DNA of 64,000 nucleotides from Sulfolobus sp. A20 (GTDB lineage: Archaea; Thermoproteota; Thermoprotei_A; Sulfolobales; Sulfolobaceae): assembly GCF_001719125.1 (NCBI RefSeq), contig NZ_CP017006.1:2556384-2620383 (forward strand). The letters are read 5' to 3'. The notes below the pieces were generated by a model that saw nothing but the letters and a program-made list of their open reading frames with translations, had not been told where the DNA came from and did no database searches. A program made the translations under genes and the position numbers. Shown piece after piece: positions 44,851 to 54,075 of this stretch. How positions within the stretch are numbered: position 1 is the stretch's first letter; every line of letters starts with the position of its first letter.

Positions 44851-47160
44851 TCATTGAGTAATCGGTTTTCTTTCGTAGACATATATATATATTCCTAGTA
44901 TTAAATTAATTAAGTAAATTACTTTAATAATATTAATTACGTAAGTAGGAGGTCCAAATGCGATACTTGTGACTATAAAGAGTGCGGCGTAAAATATTAC
45001 TATCCCTTCGCCTATTATACTATAATCTGGTCTATTACTAAATGTAAGACTGAAGAGAACTAACCCTATTATAAAGATACCCAATCCAAAGATGAGGAGA
45101 TGCAGACTAATAGAGATCCATAAAATTGACCCAATTAAAGTTAAGAAAATACCTAGTCCCCCAGCAGTTGTAGGCTTACTCAAATCATTTTTAGGAGTTT
45201 TTTCAGGTTTAGGGATAGGCTGAGTACCAGTGATAGGGGATGTATTATTATATTCTCCTTGATTAGCCCCCTGAGGTTTTTCCGTTTTCATTTTTTGTTG
45301 ATTTTTAGTTTTTTCTGGTGCCTTCTCCTCAAACCAGATTAGATCAACAGAGGCTAAAGTATTCAAGTAGAACATCGTCATTCTTATAGCTAAATTATCA
45401 TCACTAATACCAAAACTTTTCTTAACATTATTTACAACGTCAACTACCGAATCCCCATCTTTAATAACACTCCACATTTGATATATTGGAGGTAAAGTTC
45501 TCACTACTCTAGTATCACTCTCGAAGTCATATTGCTCTGAATTTTTTATCATCGAGATATTTACTTCTCTCTTCCTAACTACCTTAGATGAGATAGTTGT
45601 ATAATCCAGTTTTTCAGGATTAGGTGGCTCCCCCTTTACCACTTTAATTAACATAGTTGATAATCTATCAATAATCTTATCATCCCTTAACTTATTAATA
45701 ACATCATTTAGGTTTACTAGATCGTTTATTAAGGTCGTATAATCTCTAATGTTCTCCAGCCTGTCTAAAAGCTTAACCGTATCACTGTATTCTGGATATC
45801 CTGCTAAGTATATCATCATCGCTTTGGAGGATAAAATTTTCTTAAACATCTTCACTATGTCCTCTGTTGTATATTTAGTTTCCATAGAGAGTAAAACGTA
45901 ATTATATAAGCTGCTAATTGCTCCAGCTACAGTGGTCTCGTTTGTATAAACCTGCCTTGAAATATCATTTAGAATCTGAGTACGATCATAAATTTCCCAG
46001 CAACTTAAGCTCTTGATACGTTGACTTCCCGTTCCTATTCCTAAAATGGAGGAGCTTATTCTCAATCTATCCTCATAAGGTATCTTCAATATTAAATCCT
46101 TAACTAGCTTTGTATCATTATTATACAAATCTAAGGCATCCACGATACTAAAGAAGATAAAAAAGAGTAAATCTGCCATATAAGCTTGGAGTAAACTTAG
46201 TTGTCCTCCATTAGTTAGAATACTCTCTAGCTTCTTAATATCCTTATTTTGTAAAACATTTATTAGAGTGTTTACTGTAGTAGTTAGTGCAGATCGAAAG
46301 TCTGTATACGATATAGCGTTAAAAGTGTTTTGAGGGATAAGGTTTAAGAAATCGCTCGTATGATCCTTAATATAATACAATATTTTTCGAGTAGAATCCC
46401 ATAAATATTGCTCGAGTTTGCTCAGGTGTTCAACAGAATCCCTATTTGCGTTAACTTCTACCGGAAAGAACCCTAGATAGATACACATGTCACATAAGAA
46501 CCTTGCCACATCTCTCAATATTCGAGCAGAATCCCTAAGTGATTGTATTGAACCTGGGTTCAATAAAACTTCGTTTACCGTTCTTATGGCATCTCCTATA
46601 TCCCCAAACCGATTATTATAGTTTACCTTCTCTGCGTAGTACTGGAAAAAATCCCTTGAAACCTTGTTGACTGCGTTGTAGGAATACCTTATTTTAGCCA
46701 CATAATAAGCAAATGAAAGAAGTCTTGAGGGAAAATTGTAATCCGCGTTATTGTATGGATCTGTATAAAGTTGAGTGCAGTCTTTATTCAAAACTATAGG
46801 GAACTTTGATTGGTTATAGTAACCTACAATTGTAGAGCATTCCTCACTTAACTTTCTCTCTAAGTCAGCAGCGAGACTTTGGGAAGTTTTTTCCAAAGCT
46901 CTAATATCGAATCTGTCAGATAACACCCTCTCCAATGTTCTTAGACCTCCACGTCTAGTTGTTAATTGTTTAGCTATGCTCAACATTAGTTGGTACTCGG
47001 TGATCACATTAAATAACTTTTCTTGATCATTAATAAATTCTCTATATTCTGAGAAATTTTTAACAAAATCATTAAGCCCTTTTAAAATAAAAAAACCCCT
47101 TTCTGCTCCACTTTTTTTAAAATATTCCAGTAAAAGCGATTCTGGATCCCTTTCTGGCAT
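44851..47160 (-). CDS. Large partner of the tubulin-like GTPase, membrane-anchored C-terminus
   Basis: A 769-aa protein. Residues 1-500 are mostly helical with no known motif. A winged-helix-like segment, DGDSVVDVVNNVKKSFGISDDNLAIRMTMFYLNTLASVDLIWF (about 555-600), follows. Then comes a Lys/Pro/Gln-rich linker (APEKTKNQQKMKTEKPQGANQ) and three to four membrane helices (residues 665-760). Thus the bulk is cytosolic, tethered at the C-terminus. It begins 7 bases after the stop of the tubulin-like gene and is surely co-translated. It is probably the main partner or regulator of that GTPase. Confidence 0.8.
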   Translation of the reverse strand: MPERDPESLLLEYFKKSGAERGFFILKGLNDFVKNFSEYREFINDQEKLFNVITEYQLMLSIAKQLTTRRGGLRTLERVLSDRFDIRALEKTSQSLAADLERKLSEECSTIVGYYNQSKFPIVLNKDCTQLYTDPYNNADYNFPSRLLSFAYYVAKIRYSYNAVNKVSRDFFQYYAEKVNYNNRFGDIGDAIRTVNEVLLNPGSIQSLRDSARILRDVARFLCDMCIYLGFFPVEVNANRDSVEHLSKLEQYLWDSTRKILYYIKDHTSDFLNLIPQNTFNAISYTDFRSALTTTVNTLINVLQNKDIKKLESILTNGGQLSLLQAYMADLLFFIFFSIVDALDLYNNDTKLVKDLILKIPYEDRLRISSSILGIGTGSQRIKSLSCWEIYDRTQILNDISRQVYTNETTVAGAISSLYNYVLLSMETKYTTEDIVKMFKKILSSKAMMIYLAGYPEYSDTVKLLDRLENIRDYTTLINDLVNLNDVINKLRDDKIIDRLSTMLIKVVKGEPPNPEKLDYTTISSKVVRKREVNISMIKNSEQYDFESDTRVVRTLPPIYQMWSVIKDGDSVVDVVNNVKKSFGISDDNLAIRMTMFYLNTLASVDLIWFEEKAPEKTKNQQKMKTEKPQGANQGEYNNTSPITGTQPIPKPEKTPKNDLSKPTTAGGLGIFLTLIGSILWISISLHLLIFGLGIFIIGLVLFSLTFSNRPDYSIIGEGIVIFYAALFIVTSIAFGPPTYVINIIKVIYLINLILGIYIYVYERKPITQ

Positions 47161-47167
47161 ATCTCTC

Positions 47168-50100
47168 TCACCCTCTTATTCTCATCCCTTGAGTCTCTTC
47201 CCTAAAATTATTTAGGACATTGAAAAGATCATCACAACTCCTGCTTAACCTATCTACGTAATTTATCAAGTTTTGAGCTATATTAGATAGGTAGTAGTCT
47301 GTAGTTTTCTTTTTGAGTTCATTCAACTTAGTTATGTAGTCTTTAGCGTATTTCTGTCTAATATCCTCTAATAACTGTAACGTATCAAACGTGAGTTTGT
47401 TTATATCTTCGATTGCCCTATTAACATTTTGATTGTTCACAGTTTCATTTTTCTCTCTTATATTGTTGAATATTTCAGCTGAAGGTAGTTTAACATTAGA
47501 GACTCTGTCAATAGCACTCCTTATTTTCGGAAGATCTATGTTAGTTGAACCATTTTCCAGGCTTCTTATAGCGTTGCTTAGCTCTAGCATTATATTCCTC
47601 AAGTCATTGTTGATACTCTTAATGCCACTATAAACGTATGACAAATCAATGATTCCCCATATATCTATATAGTATAACGTGGGGTCAAAGTTACTCCAAA
47701 AATCAGCTATTTTTCTCACCGCTTCTGATTGTATCGTATTGCCAATTCCGATATTGGTTATATTCTCAAATGCTTCTAAGTCGTCATAGAAGAGAGTATG
47801 ATGAAATATCATCTCTTCAGGTCTGTTGTCTTTCATTTCCTTATAGGATCTTTCTAGATAAGTTAAGTCTCTTAGAATTGGTTGTTCCTTACTGCTTATT
47901 TTCCACACGTATATGCCATTTATTATGTGATATGTAGATATATCAAACCTCTTGTATTGTATGTACCCTTTTTTGAACGTAGGATTAATGGCCTTACTTT
48001 GCAATCCATCTCTTATCGCTCTGTCATTCGGGAACTCATTTACTAATATGTTTTCATCGGACGAAGTGGTTACCATAAGGGCGGTAACTAATGGTGGAGA
48101 TGAAACTACATCTTGACCTCTGTCATCTTGACCTCTGACGTTTCTAATTAGACTGGGATTATGCTCTGAAATGAAATTCTTAGCATCTGTAGTAACGTTT
48201 AACGGAAGGTTTATCCTCGTATAATCAATGTTTAACATTGTTAGACCAATTTCACCTAGGGGAGACCTGAGATGTGATAGAGCCCTACTGAACTCATCCC
48301 TTCTTTGGGATAAAACTTCATAGAGGAAAGTTCTCTCGAGTGGATAGTTAAAGTTTTCTAAATTTGGTACTCCAAATACGTACTGTATAGAGGATGCAGG
48401 AGGATTCTTTAGGAACACCTCCTCAGATTTCACTGTAGAGTTAAACTCATTAATTCTTCTCTCTATCGTGTTTTTGTTTGGACCTTCTTCTGTAGAGCTC
48501 ATTAATCTATTATACGGAGTTTCTAAGTTACTAGGACCATAACTACCTCCCTCTTCTATTGAAGCCCTCCATAGGAGGAGATCTTTATGCATATTACTTG
48601 TTATTGAACTCCATTTCCTATAGACCTTAGTAATTAGCGAGTTAAGGTCTTCTATCAGCGTATTAATCTCATTTTCTAAGTTTGAAGTATTAGCCTTATA
48701 TTTGGATATATCATCACGGATCTCAGCCAAGAGCCTAGTTAATCTTGTGTATCGGTCATTTATCTCATTTGAGATACGTATCCCAATATTCTTATACCAC
48801 GATACTCTAGATGCAGGAAAATATATATCATATCTACTAAATGTTAAGAACGAATTGGGTGCTAAATTTACGTTTGTCCTAATATCATCTAAATCAAAAG
48901 TATCCGTGTAACCGGCTCCTCCAGGTTGAATATTGATGTTATTGGGCCTTGCCTCCCTCACACCAGACGTACCTATATCAGACAAAAATCTAGCTAACCC
49001 TATTCTTATATTCTCGTCAACATCCTTCTCTGGTCTGTCCCTGCTAATTAAGAAAAATGCTAAAAACGGATTCGTAACATTATTCTCCTCATCAGCCCTG
49101 GCCCCACCATTGCTTAATATAAATTGCATCTCTTTCATAGCTGCCATTGCATTTATGTGGAATATAGCTCCCTCTTCAGATCTAGGTAGTACACCAAATC
49201 CCAACACGTAAGGGTCGTTTACTCGAGTCGTCTCTCTTAATTTCTCTAACAAATCTCTAGTGAAATGTATGAAAGAGCCCGATCCTGTACCTCCCCCCAG
49301 AGAAGTTAACACTATTAAAAGTACTCTCGGAGTCATAGTCCTATTTATAAGAGCTGTTAACCTCATAGCGATATCTTGCATTAAAGCATCCTTAACTGTA
49401 TTATACATGGCGAAACCTACAGCTCTCCTGTTTCCCGCCCCTTGAATGTAGCTTAGACTGAACCCTGCCAACCAAGGATTATGATTTACTATGTTATTCG
49501 CAGAAAGTAGCTCAAAGTTATCGAACGTGTATAGAAGGTTTTCTACGACAGTCCCTTTATATGCGTTCCTAAGGTCTGATATATTAGCTTGGTTAGTGTC
49601 AAAAGCTACAAAAAGGAAAGGATTATCTGTATTTTCCCTAATAGATCCTTGAGACAACAAGTAGTCTATAAAACCCCTAAGTAAAGCAGTCCCTACACCT
49701 CCTAGTCCCACTACGACATAATTTATGTTTGGTCTGACCACATCTGGCATTTCAGGCTTATTATCTAAAGAGGTAATGATTAGATCGGGATTCCTTAAAG
49801 CTGTGTTATATAGCTCTGTTGCCTTATTAATGTTATCGATTACTTCCTTTATCTCATTCTGAGAAGTATTAAGTTTAGAGTTTATTTCCTGATAGGCTTG
49901 TTGAACCGATGTAATCTTTAAAGATATCTCCTGGTATCGCTTACTTAGATTATTAAAATTATGATATTTCCTAAGATACATCAACACGGGAATAATTCCT
50001 AAAATTACTAATGCAATGAAAATAGCCATGTAAAGTAAAGAGTAGAATCCTTTATTCGATTCATAAGCGTTATTAATTATGTTATAGAGAGGAGGAATTA

Positions 50101-50323
50101 TGAGAGGAGAGTTTGCAATAGAATATGCCAGCGAAATTATTAGATTAATTATCGTTATCACTTGTTCCCTCGTGGTAAGCTCCTCTGTAAGTAGCCATAA
50201 CACAACATATTCCACTATCATTAATATTGCAATAGTAAATCCAATAATAGATAGACCAACCGGATTAAACAATGTACTCAGCACTAACATTACTTCTAAA
50301 TTCCCAAATATACCAATACTCAT
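47168..50323 (-). CDS. Membrane-anchored tubulin/FtsZ-like GTPase
   Basis: A 1051-aa protein. Three membrane segments (about 10-46, 55-85, 94-117) are followed by a coiled coil (125-175). The tubulin-like nucleotide-binding domain begins with NYVVVGLGGVGTALLRG (201-217), then FVAFDTNQANISD (238-250), and the tubulin signature GGGTGSG at 343-349 followed by FIHFTRDLLEKLRE and VLGFGVLPRSEEG. This fits the 'Tubulin-like' (Tubulin_2) family, distinct from FtsZ and CetZ, and unlike them carried on a membrane anchor. The C-terminal 500 residues are helical/coiled. Start ATG 50323 has GGGGGTGT five bases upstream. It heads a three-gene operon; a broken kinase lies upstream. Confidence 0.88.
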   Translation of the reverse strand: MSIGIFGNLEVMLVLSTLFNPVGLSIIGFTIAILMIVEYVVLWLLTEELTTREQVITIINLIISLAYSIANSPLIIPPLYNIINNAYESNKGFYSLLYMAIFIALVILGIIPVLMYLRKYHNFNNLSKRYQEISLKITSVQQAYQEINSKLNTSQNEIKEVIDNINKATELYNTALRNPDLIITSLDNKPEMPDVVRPNINYVVVGLGGVGTALLRGFIDYLLSQGSIRENTDNPFLFVAFDTNQANISDLRNAYKGTVVENLLYTFDNFELLSANNIVNHNPWLAGFSLSYIQGAGNRRAVGFAMYNTVKDALMQDIAMRLTALINRTMTPRVLLIVLTSLGGGTGSGSFIHFTRDLLEKLRETTRVNDPYVLGFGVLPRSEEGAIFHINAMAAMKEMQFILSNGGARADEENNVTNPFLAFFLISRDRPEKDVDENIRIGLARFLSDIGTSGVREARPNNINIQPGGAGYTDTFDLDDIRTNVNLAPNSFLTFSRYDIYFPASRVSWYKNIGIRISNEINDRYTRLTRLLAEIRDDISKYKANTSNLENEINTLIEDLNSLITKVYRKWSSITSNMHKDLLLWRASIEEGGSYGPSNLETPYNRLMSSTEEGPNKNTIERRINEFNSTVKSEEVFLKNPPASSIQYVFGVPNLENFNYPLERTFLYEVLSQRRDEFSRALSHLRSPLGEIGLTMLNIDYTRINLPLNVTTDAKNFISEHNPSLIRNVRGQDDRGQDVVSSPPLVTALMVTTSSDENILVNEFPNDRAIRDGLQSKAINPTFKKGYIQYKRFDISTYHIINGIYVWKISSKEQPILRDLTYLERSYKEMKDNRPEEMIFHHTLFYDDLEAFENITNIGIGNTIQSEAVRKIADFWSNFDPTLYYIDIWGIIDLSYVYSGIKSINNDLRNIMLELSNAIRSLENGSTNIDLPKIRSAIDRVSNVKLPSAEIFNNIREKNETVNNQNVNRAIEDINKLTFDTLQLLEDIRQKYAKDYITKLNELKKKTTDYYLSNIAQNLINYVDRLSRSCDDLFNVLNNFREETQGMRIRG

Positions 50324-50365
50324 GTGTACACACCCCCTTTTATTTAAGAATTATATGAGAACCGT

Positions 50366-50378
50366 AATATAAATATAG
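50366..50378 (-). promoter_or_regulatory. Probable TATA box of the tubulin-like operon
   Basis: AATATAAATATAG (sense CTATATTTATATT) lies 43-55 bases before the ATG, leaving a leader of about 20 bases that contains the GGGGGTGT ribosome-binding site at 50329-50336. The rest of the 280-base gap upstream holds nothing recognised. Confidence 0.45.
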
Positions 50379-50605
50379 CTTTCATAAAAGAGTTCCAAAT
50401 TACGTAAAATTGGAACTAAATTATCGTCTAAGATTTACTTCGGAGTTACTTTAGTGGCAATGTATATCTTTAATATTACTGTGCTTATAGTTACCTAAAT
50501 AAAACTTACCTAATAACCTTAAATGATATTTACTTAAAACTAAATTAATGATGTTTAGATTTCATTCATATATTTGAAGATTGTTGAACTGCCTCACCTT
50601 AGAAT

Positions 50606-51078
50606 CTAGAGTAGGCTTATGATATAATCCATTCTAGGTCTCTTACTAGGATCTGGATTAGTAGTGAGCAAAATAACCTTTCTAAAATTATCTGGATAAG
50701 CGGAAAGAGAGGCTATTAACCCACCACTATAATATCTCATGTACTTCTCCTCAGCTTCCTTCAAGATACTCAAGAACCTACTCCCATTCCTCACATAATC
50801 ATCTAAAGCATCATCCATCAACTTAACCAACTCTGGGGATTAAAAGACCTCCTAGTCAAAGCCGTGTAAAGAGAAGCCCCAAAAGAGAACACATCCATTG
50901 ATGGGTCAGCCCTACCAACTATCATAGCCTTAACTTGATCAATAGAACAATACTGCGAAGTATACTGAGTAACCCTCTCCCCAACCCTCCTAGCAGAACC
51001 CAAATCCCCCAACTTAACCTCAGCATTACCATTAACCAAACTATTATAAACCTCCTCACCAGTCCCACCCAAAGGCTT
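50606..51078 (-). pseudogene. Ser/Thr kinase gene, C-terminal half, broken
   Basis: Encodes GGTGEEVYNSLVNGNAEVKL, GDLGSARRVGERV..SQYCSIDQVKAMIVG, SMDVFSFGASLYTALTRRSFNP and, after a one-base frameshift near 50829, LVKLMDDALDDYVRNGSRFL up to NPDPSKRPRMDYIISLL. This parallels residues 640-789 of the kinase at 18054-20423 closely. The N-terminal half is missing: an IS6-family element starts at 51081. So two lesions, a frameshift and an insertion/deletion. The gene reads toward the tubulin-like operon and probably belonged to it. Confidence 0.85.
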
Positions 51079-51080
51079 AC

Positions 51081-51692
51081 GTGTGTGGACAACAATTTCA
51101 TCCACCCCCATATTCCAACTTATGCTAATGGATTTCGAGTAAATTGTGTTGTAGAAGAATATTTTTAGCCATCTCGTTATTGTGTTTCTTGTTGAGTTCC
51201 ATGTGAAGTCCATAATTGCTTTAGGCTTCTGAACACTTACTAAGCTTGCCAAAAGTTTCAACATCATGTTTTAACCAAGAGAATACCTTATAGCCTTATC
51301 GTGTAACTTTATCCCTCCAATTCTCAAGCTTAAGCGTGGAAACTACATGAGGAATTAGCCCAGACTCGTAATGCCTAACAACCCACCTCACCATTAACCC
51401 TCATCAACGAGCAAACGATCCCATGCTTAATATCAAGCTTAAGCTCATAATTAACATTAGCCAACTTATGAAGAGCAAGGTAGTGTGAGGTAATGAAGTC
51501 CTCAACTTGACAAGTAAGATGTTAAGGCTAATACAATCTCGTCCAAGGAATGAAACCTAGGCTTAAAAGGACAATTTGGGAAATCAAACCTGTTCATCTT
51601 CTTGCCATAATAAATAACTCGCCCTCACCCCAAAAACACTTTTCCACAATAAAGAAAATTCAATTTATATAAAAAACAGATCGTTGCACACG
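51081..51692 (-). mobile_element. IS6-family degenerate copy (about 612 bp) inside the kinase gene
   Basis: Left end GTGTGTGGACAACAATTTCA at 51081. The transposase start (ATGAACAGGTTTGATTTCCC on the minus strand, near 51590) and C-terminal codons are present but interrupted by stops. The right end is decayed (ATCGTTGCACACGC, ending about 51692). No kinase sequence was found beyond it up to 52015, a stretch with no recognised gene. Confidence 0.8.
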
Positions 51693-52015
51693 CATGAATT
51701 ATATGTGAAAAACTTGTTTAATGATCTCAACTTAAATGAGTTCAATATTGTTTCATATCGAACAAAGAAGTCTTCGATGATATGTTTTAGCTTGTAAGTA
51801 ATTTTAAGGAGGTGGTCACTTCCTTTTATACTCGAAAACATCGTTCCAACTAAAAAAATAATATGTGTTTTCAAGTATAAAGAGTGAGGTGTCGTTAATG
51901 TGAGAATAACGCTATTATTTTGAATTAACCGAATCTAATATTTAAAAGCGATTACTATGATATCTCTTTTTTAAATCAACTCATATATGTAGTATTGTTG
52001 TAAATGCAGAAAAAA

Positions 52016-52236
52016 GTGTGTATGGACAACAATTTGGTTGTTTTGATATGAATTGAATTTTCTTTAAAAGTATTTTGTGTGAGGCAACTCATCTATTGAG
52101 GCGAGAAGATGAATGGGCTTAATTTCCTAGTACTTAACTCAACGAGAAACACAATAGCAAGATGGCTTATTCTTCTGCAATATACTCTAAATCCATTGAA
52201 TAAATAAAATTTTACAGTTAGATGAAGTCCACACAC
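52016..52236 (+). mobile_element. IS6-family deletion derivative (MITE-like, 221 bp)
   Basis: Left end GTGTGTATGGACAACAATTT, right end ...GATGAAGTCCACACAC with decay. Flanks AGAAAAAA and AGAAAGGT may be a mutated 8-bp target duplication. It sits just before the remaining MarR-like codons, so it probably also hit that gene. Confidence 0.8.
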
Positions 52237-52344
52237 AGAAAGGTAACGCAAAAGGAGATGTTAACTAGGCCACTTATAACCCAACCGACTCTAAGTGACT
52301 CGATAAATAATTTGATTAAAAAGGGATATTTATCGCCTACGCAG

Positions 52345-52352
52345 ATTAGAAG
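52345..52352 (+). repeat. 8-bp target-site duplication, left copy
   Basis: ATTAGAAG directly before the IS6 left end. The same eight bases occur at 53155-53162 directly after its right end, as expected for an IS6-family insertion. Confidence 0.9.
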
Positions 52353-53154
52353 GTGTGTGGACAACAATTTGGTTGTTTTGATATAAATTGAATTTTCTTT
52401 ATTGTGGAAAAGTGTTTTTAGGGTGAGGGCGAGTTATTTATGGGGGTGAGAATATCAATAGGTTTGATTTCCTCGCCCTCACCCAAATTATCTCTACCCT
52501 TTTAAAGTATATAAGTGTTAAGCCTAGGTTTCATTCCTTGGATGATATTGCATTAGCCTTAACCTCTTACTTGCTAGGCTTGTCAAGTTGGAGGACTTTA
52601 TTACCTCACACTACCTTGCTCTACTATTTTCACAAGTTGGCTAATGTTAATTATGAGGTTAAGGTTGATGTTAAGCGTGGGGATTATTTGCTCGTTGATG
52701 AGACTAAGGTTTTGAGGGTTAATGGTGAGTATTACTACTTATGGGTTGTTAGGCATTACGAGTCTGGGCTTGTTGTGTTCTTCATGTTGACTAGTCTTAG
52801 GAGTGGTTTCCACGTTTATGTGATATTAAATGGTATTAAGCTTGAGAATTGGAGGGATAAGGTTATCTTCCTACACGATAAGGCATCAGTCTACAAGGCA
52901 TTCTCTTGGTTCAATGCAAAACACGAGGTTGAAACTTTTGGCAAGAGAAGCTTAGTAGAACTAGTTTTTAGGAGCTTAAAACATAGGCTAGCAAGCATGG
53001 ACTCACACTTCACATGGAACTCAACAAGGAACACAATAACGAGATGGCTAAAAATATTCTTCCTAATCTACAACACAATTTACTCGAAATCTATTAGCAT
53101 AAGTTGGAATAAAATTGAATTTTATGGGGGTGGATGAAATTGTTGTCCACACAC
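52353..53154 (+). mobile_element. IS6-family element, nearly complete (802 bp)
   Basis: 18-bp inverted ends GTGTGTGGACAACAATTT..., flanked by a perfect 8-bp target duplication (ATTAGAAG). It holds the longest transposase frame in the window. Small insertions (near 52470-52515) and a changed start codon (ATCAATAGG where others have ATGAACAGG) set it apart from the consensus, so it may be defective, though the insertion itself is recent enough to keep an intact duplication. It is the likely parent type of at least eight relics here. Confidence 0.92.
52538..53137 (+). CDS. IS6-family DDE transposase, N-terminally shortened
   Basis: 199 codons from TTG 52538 (MDDIALALTSYLLGLSSWRT). The catalytic DDE core is readable: VDETKVLRVNGEYYYLWVV (first acidic pair), FLHDKASVYKAFSWF (second D) and VETFGKRSLVELVFRSLKHR with the final glutamate. 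The usual N-terminus (NRFDFPNCPFKPRFHSLDE in other copies) is damaged: the ATG became ATC and short insertions follow, so the DNA-binding region is shortened. Transposition activity is doubtful. Confidence 0.85.
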   Translation: MDDIALALTSYLLGLSSWRTLLPHTTLLYYFHKLANVNYEVKVDVKRGDYLLVDETKVLRVNGEYYYLWVVRHYESGLVVFFMLTSLRSGFHVYVILNGIKLENWRDKVIFLHDKASVYKAFSWFNAKHEVETFGKRSLVELVFRSLKHRLASMDSHFTWNSTRNTITRWLKIFFLIYNTIYSKSISISWNKIEFYGGG

Positions 53155-53162
53155 ATTAGAAG
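53155..53162 (+). repeat. 8-bp target-site duplication, right copy
   Basis: ATTAGAAG, identical to 52345-52352. It continues the MarR-like frame. Confidence 0.9.
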
Positions 53163-53329
53163 TGATAAAAGGAAAGTTGAGTTAAGCCTTAAAGGAAAAG
53201 GCATTGAAGTAGTCAACAATTTGGAGGAATGTATTGTGAAGTTTCAGGGGGTATTAGACGGGATAAGCAATAAGAATACACTTATTGTAGGGCTTATGGA
53301 GATTGTAAAAATACTCTATCTCCACGGGT

Positions 53330-53352
53330 TTTTAGTTTCTTGTCGTTAGTAC
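53330..53352 (+). repeat. 23-bp direct repeat, copy 1
   Basis: TTTTAGTTTCTTGTCGTTAG and three more bases, across the MarR stop. Exact copy at 53389-53411. Confidence 0.85.
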
Positions 53353-53388
53353 ACTTACTCCCCCACCTCCGAAAAATCCCGGTAAAGG

Positions 53389-53411
53389 TTTTAGTTTCTT
53401 GTCGTTAGTAC
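53389..53411 (+). repeat. 23-bp direct repeat, copy 2
   Basis: Exact copy, 59 bases from the first; it overlaps the start of the next open frame, so that gene's 5' end was joined here by a rearrangement. Confidence 0.85.
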
Positions 53412-53953
53412 CTTTTTCCTTCTCTATTATAACCACTCACGTTGTTGTTGTCGTCGTTCTTCTTCTGCTCTACGTAAGACTTCTTCATCGGATATCATAC
53501 ATTGTTATTTTAAACATAAGTGTTTACGCTAATTTAAAATATCCTTATGGCGAAGAGCCAATTTATGTTAGAGACGGAATTGTAATAGAGAATAGTTCAT
53601 TTAATATTTCTGTCTTAAACTATAACGATTCAACAGTGTCAGGTTCTTTCTATAGAGAGATTTTAATCAAGGCAACATCTGGGTATAACTATACTTACTT
53701 TTATGGAGCGTTTTTCTTAATACTCTTTGGAATATCAGCTTTCTTCATAGTTACTCCAGATGCTATGAAAATAATAAATAGGAATTCAATCAGAGGACCG
53801 CCCCCACCGACTAATATGACACAAATAAAGGTTAACTCCTTGGAGGACTTCATGAAAATGATGAGACACTACAACGCTAGAGCCATACGGTTTGATAGTG
53901 GATATTACTTTATACATGACAATGTAGTTTATTTGTATTCCTATAATTCATGA
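53399..53953 (+). CDS. Unknown two-span membrane protein, 5' end doubtful
   Basis: A 184-aa frame. The first 60 residues hold a hydrophobic stretch (THVVVVVVLLLLYVRLLH, then SYIVILNISVYANL), a second helix FFLILFGISAFFIV lies near 105-118, and a cytosolic tail with GPPPPTNMTQ follows. No family recognised. The only start is TTG inside a 23-bp repeat, and the GTTGTTGTTGTCG-rich beginning looks low-complexity, so the true N-terminus is probably lost or further downstream. It may be a remnant. Confidence 0.5.
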   Translation: MSLVPFSFSIITTHVVVVVVLLLLYVRLLHRISYIVILNISVYANLKYPYGEEPIYVRDGIVIENSSFNISVLNYNDSTVSGSFYREILIKATSGYNYTYFYGAFFLILFGISAFFIVTPDAMKIINRNSIRGPPPPTNMTQIKVNSLEDFMKMMRHYNARAIRFDSGYYFIHDNVVYLYSYNS

Positions 53954-54075
53954 TTTTTGTAGCAAAAATTAAGAACAATAATTTTTTATCGAGTAAGAAT
54001 TAATATTTTTCCCTTTGTTTACGTCCTTCTTTGATTAGCCGTAATCTTTAAAAGGTTTGTCTAATATAAATATAT

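Larger units (their letters stand above)
52238..53349 (+). pseudogene. MarR-family regulator gene split by the IS6 copy
   Basis: Before the IS: RKVTQKEMLTRPLITQPTLS, then DSINNLIKKGYLSPTQIR. After the IS: SDKRKVELSLKGKGIEVVNN, then a C-terminal helix to a stop at 53349. Joined across the 8-bp duplication ATTAGAAG this is a MarR winged helix (HTH then the charged wing SDKRKVEL). The N-terminal helices are lost upstream, apparently through the older IS6 derivative at 52016-52236. So a transcriptional regulator was killed by two insertions. Confidence 0.82.

Noticed and set aside
47168-50323. Calling the GTPase FtsZ or CetZ
   Set aside because: It has N-terminal membrane segments, a coiled coil and a helical C-terminal half of about 500 residues, and is about three times too long for FtsZ.
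50818-51267. 149-codon minus-strand frame as a kinase gene
   Set aside because: The first 60 codons are IS6 transposase tail and end sequence fused to the kinase remnant.
51665-51874. 69-codon minus-strand frame next to the decayed IS6 end
   Set aside because: It starts beyond and ends inside the IS end region and shows no similarity to the missing kinase half; likely chance.
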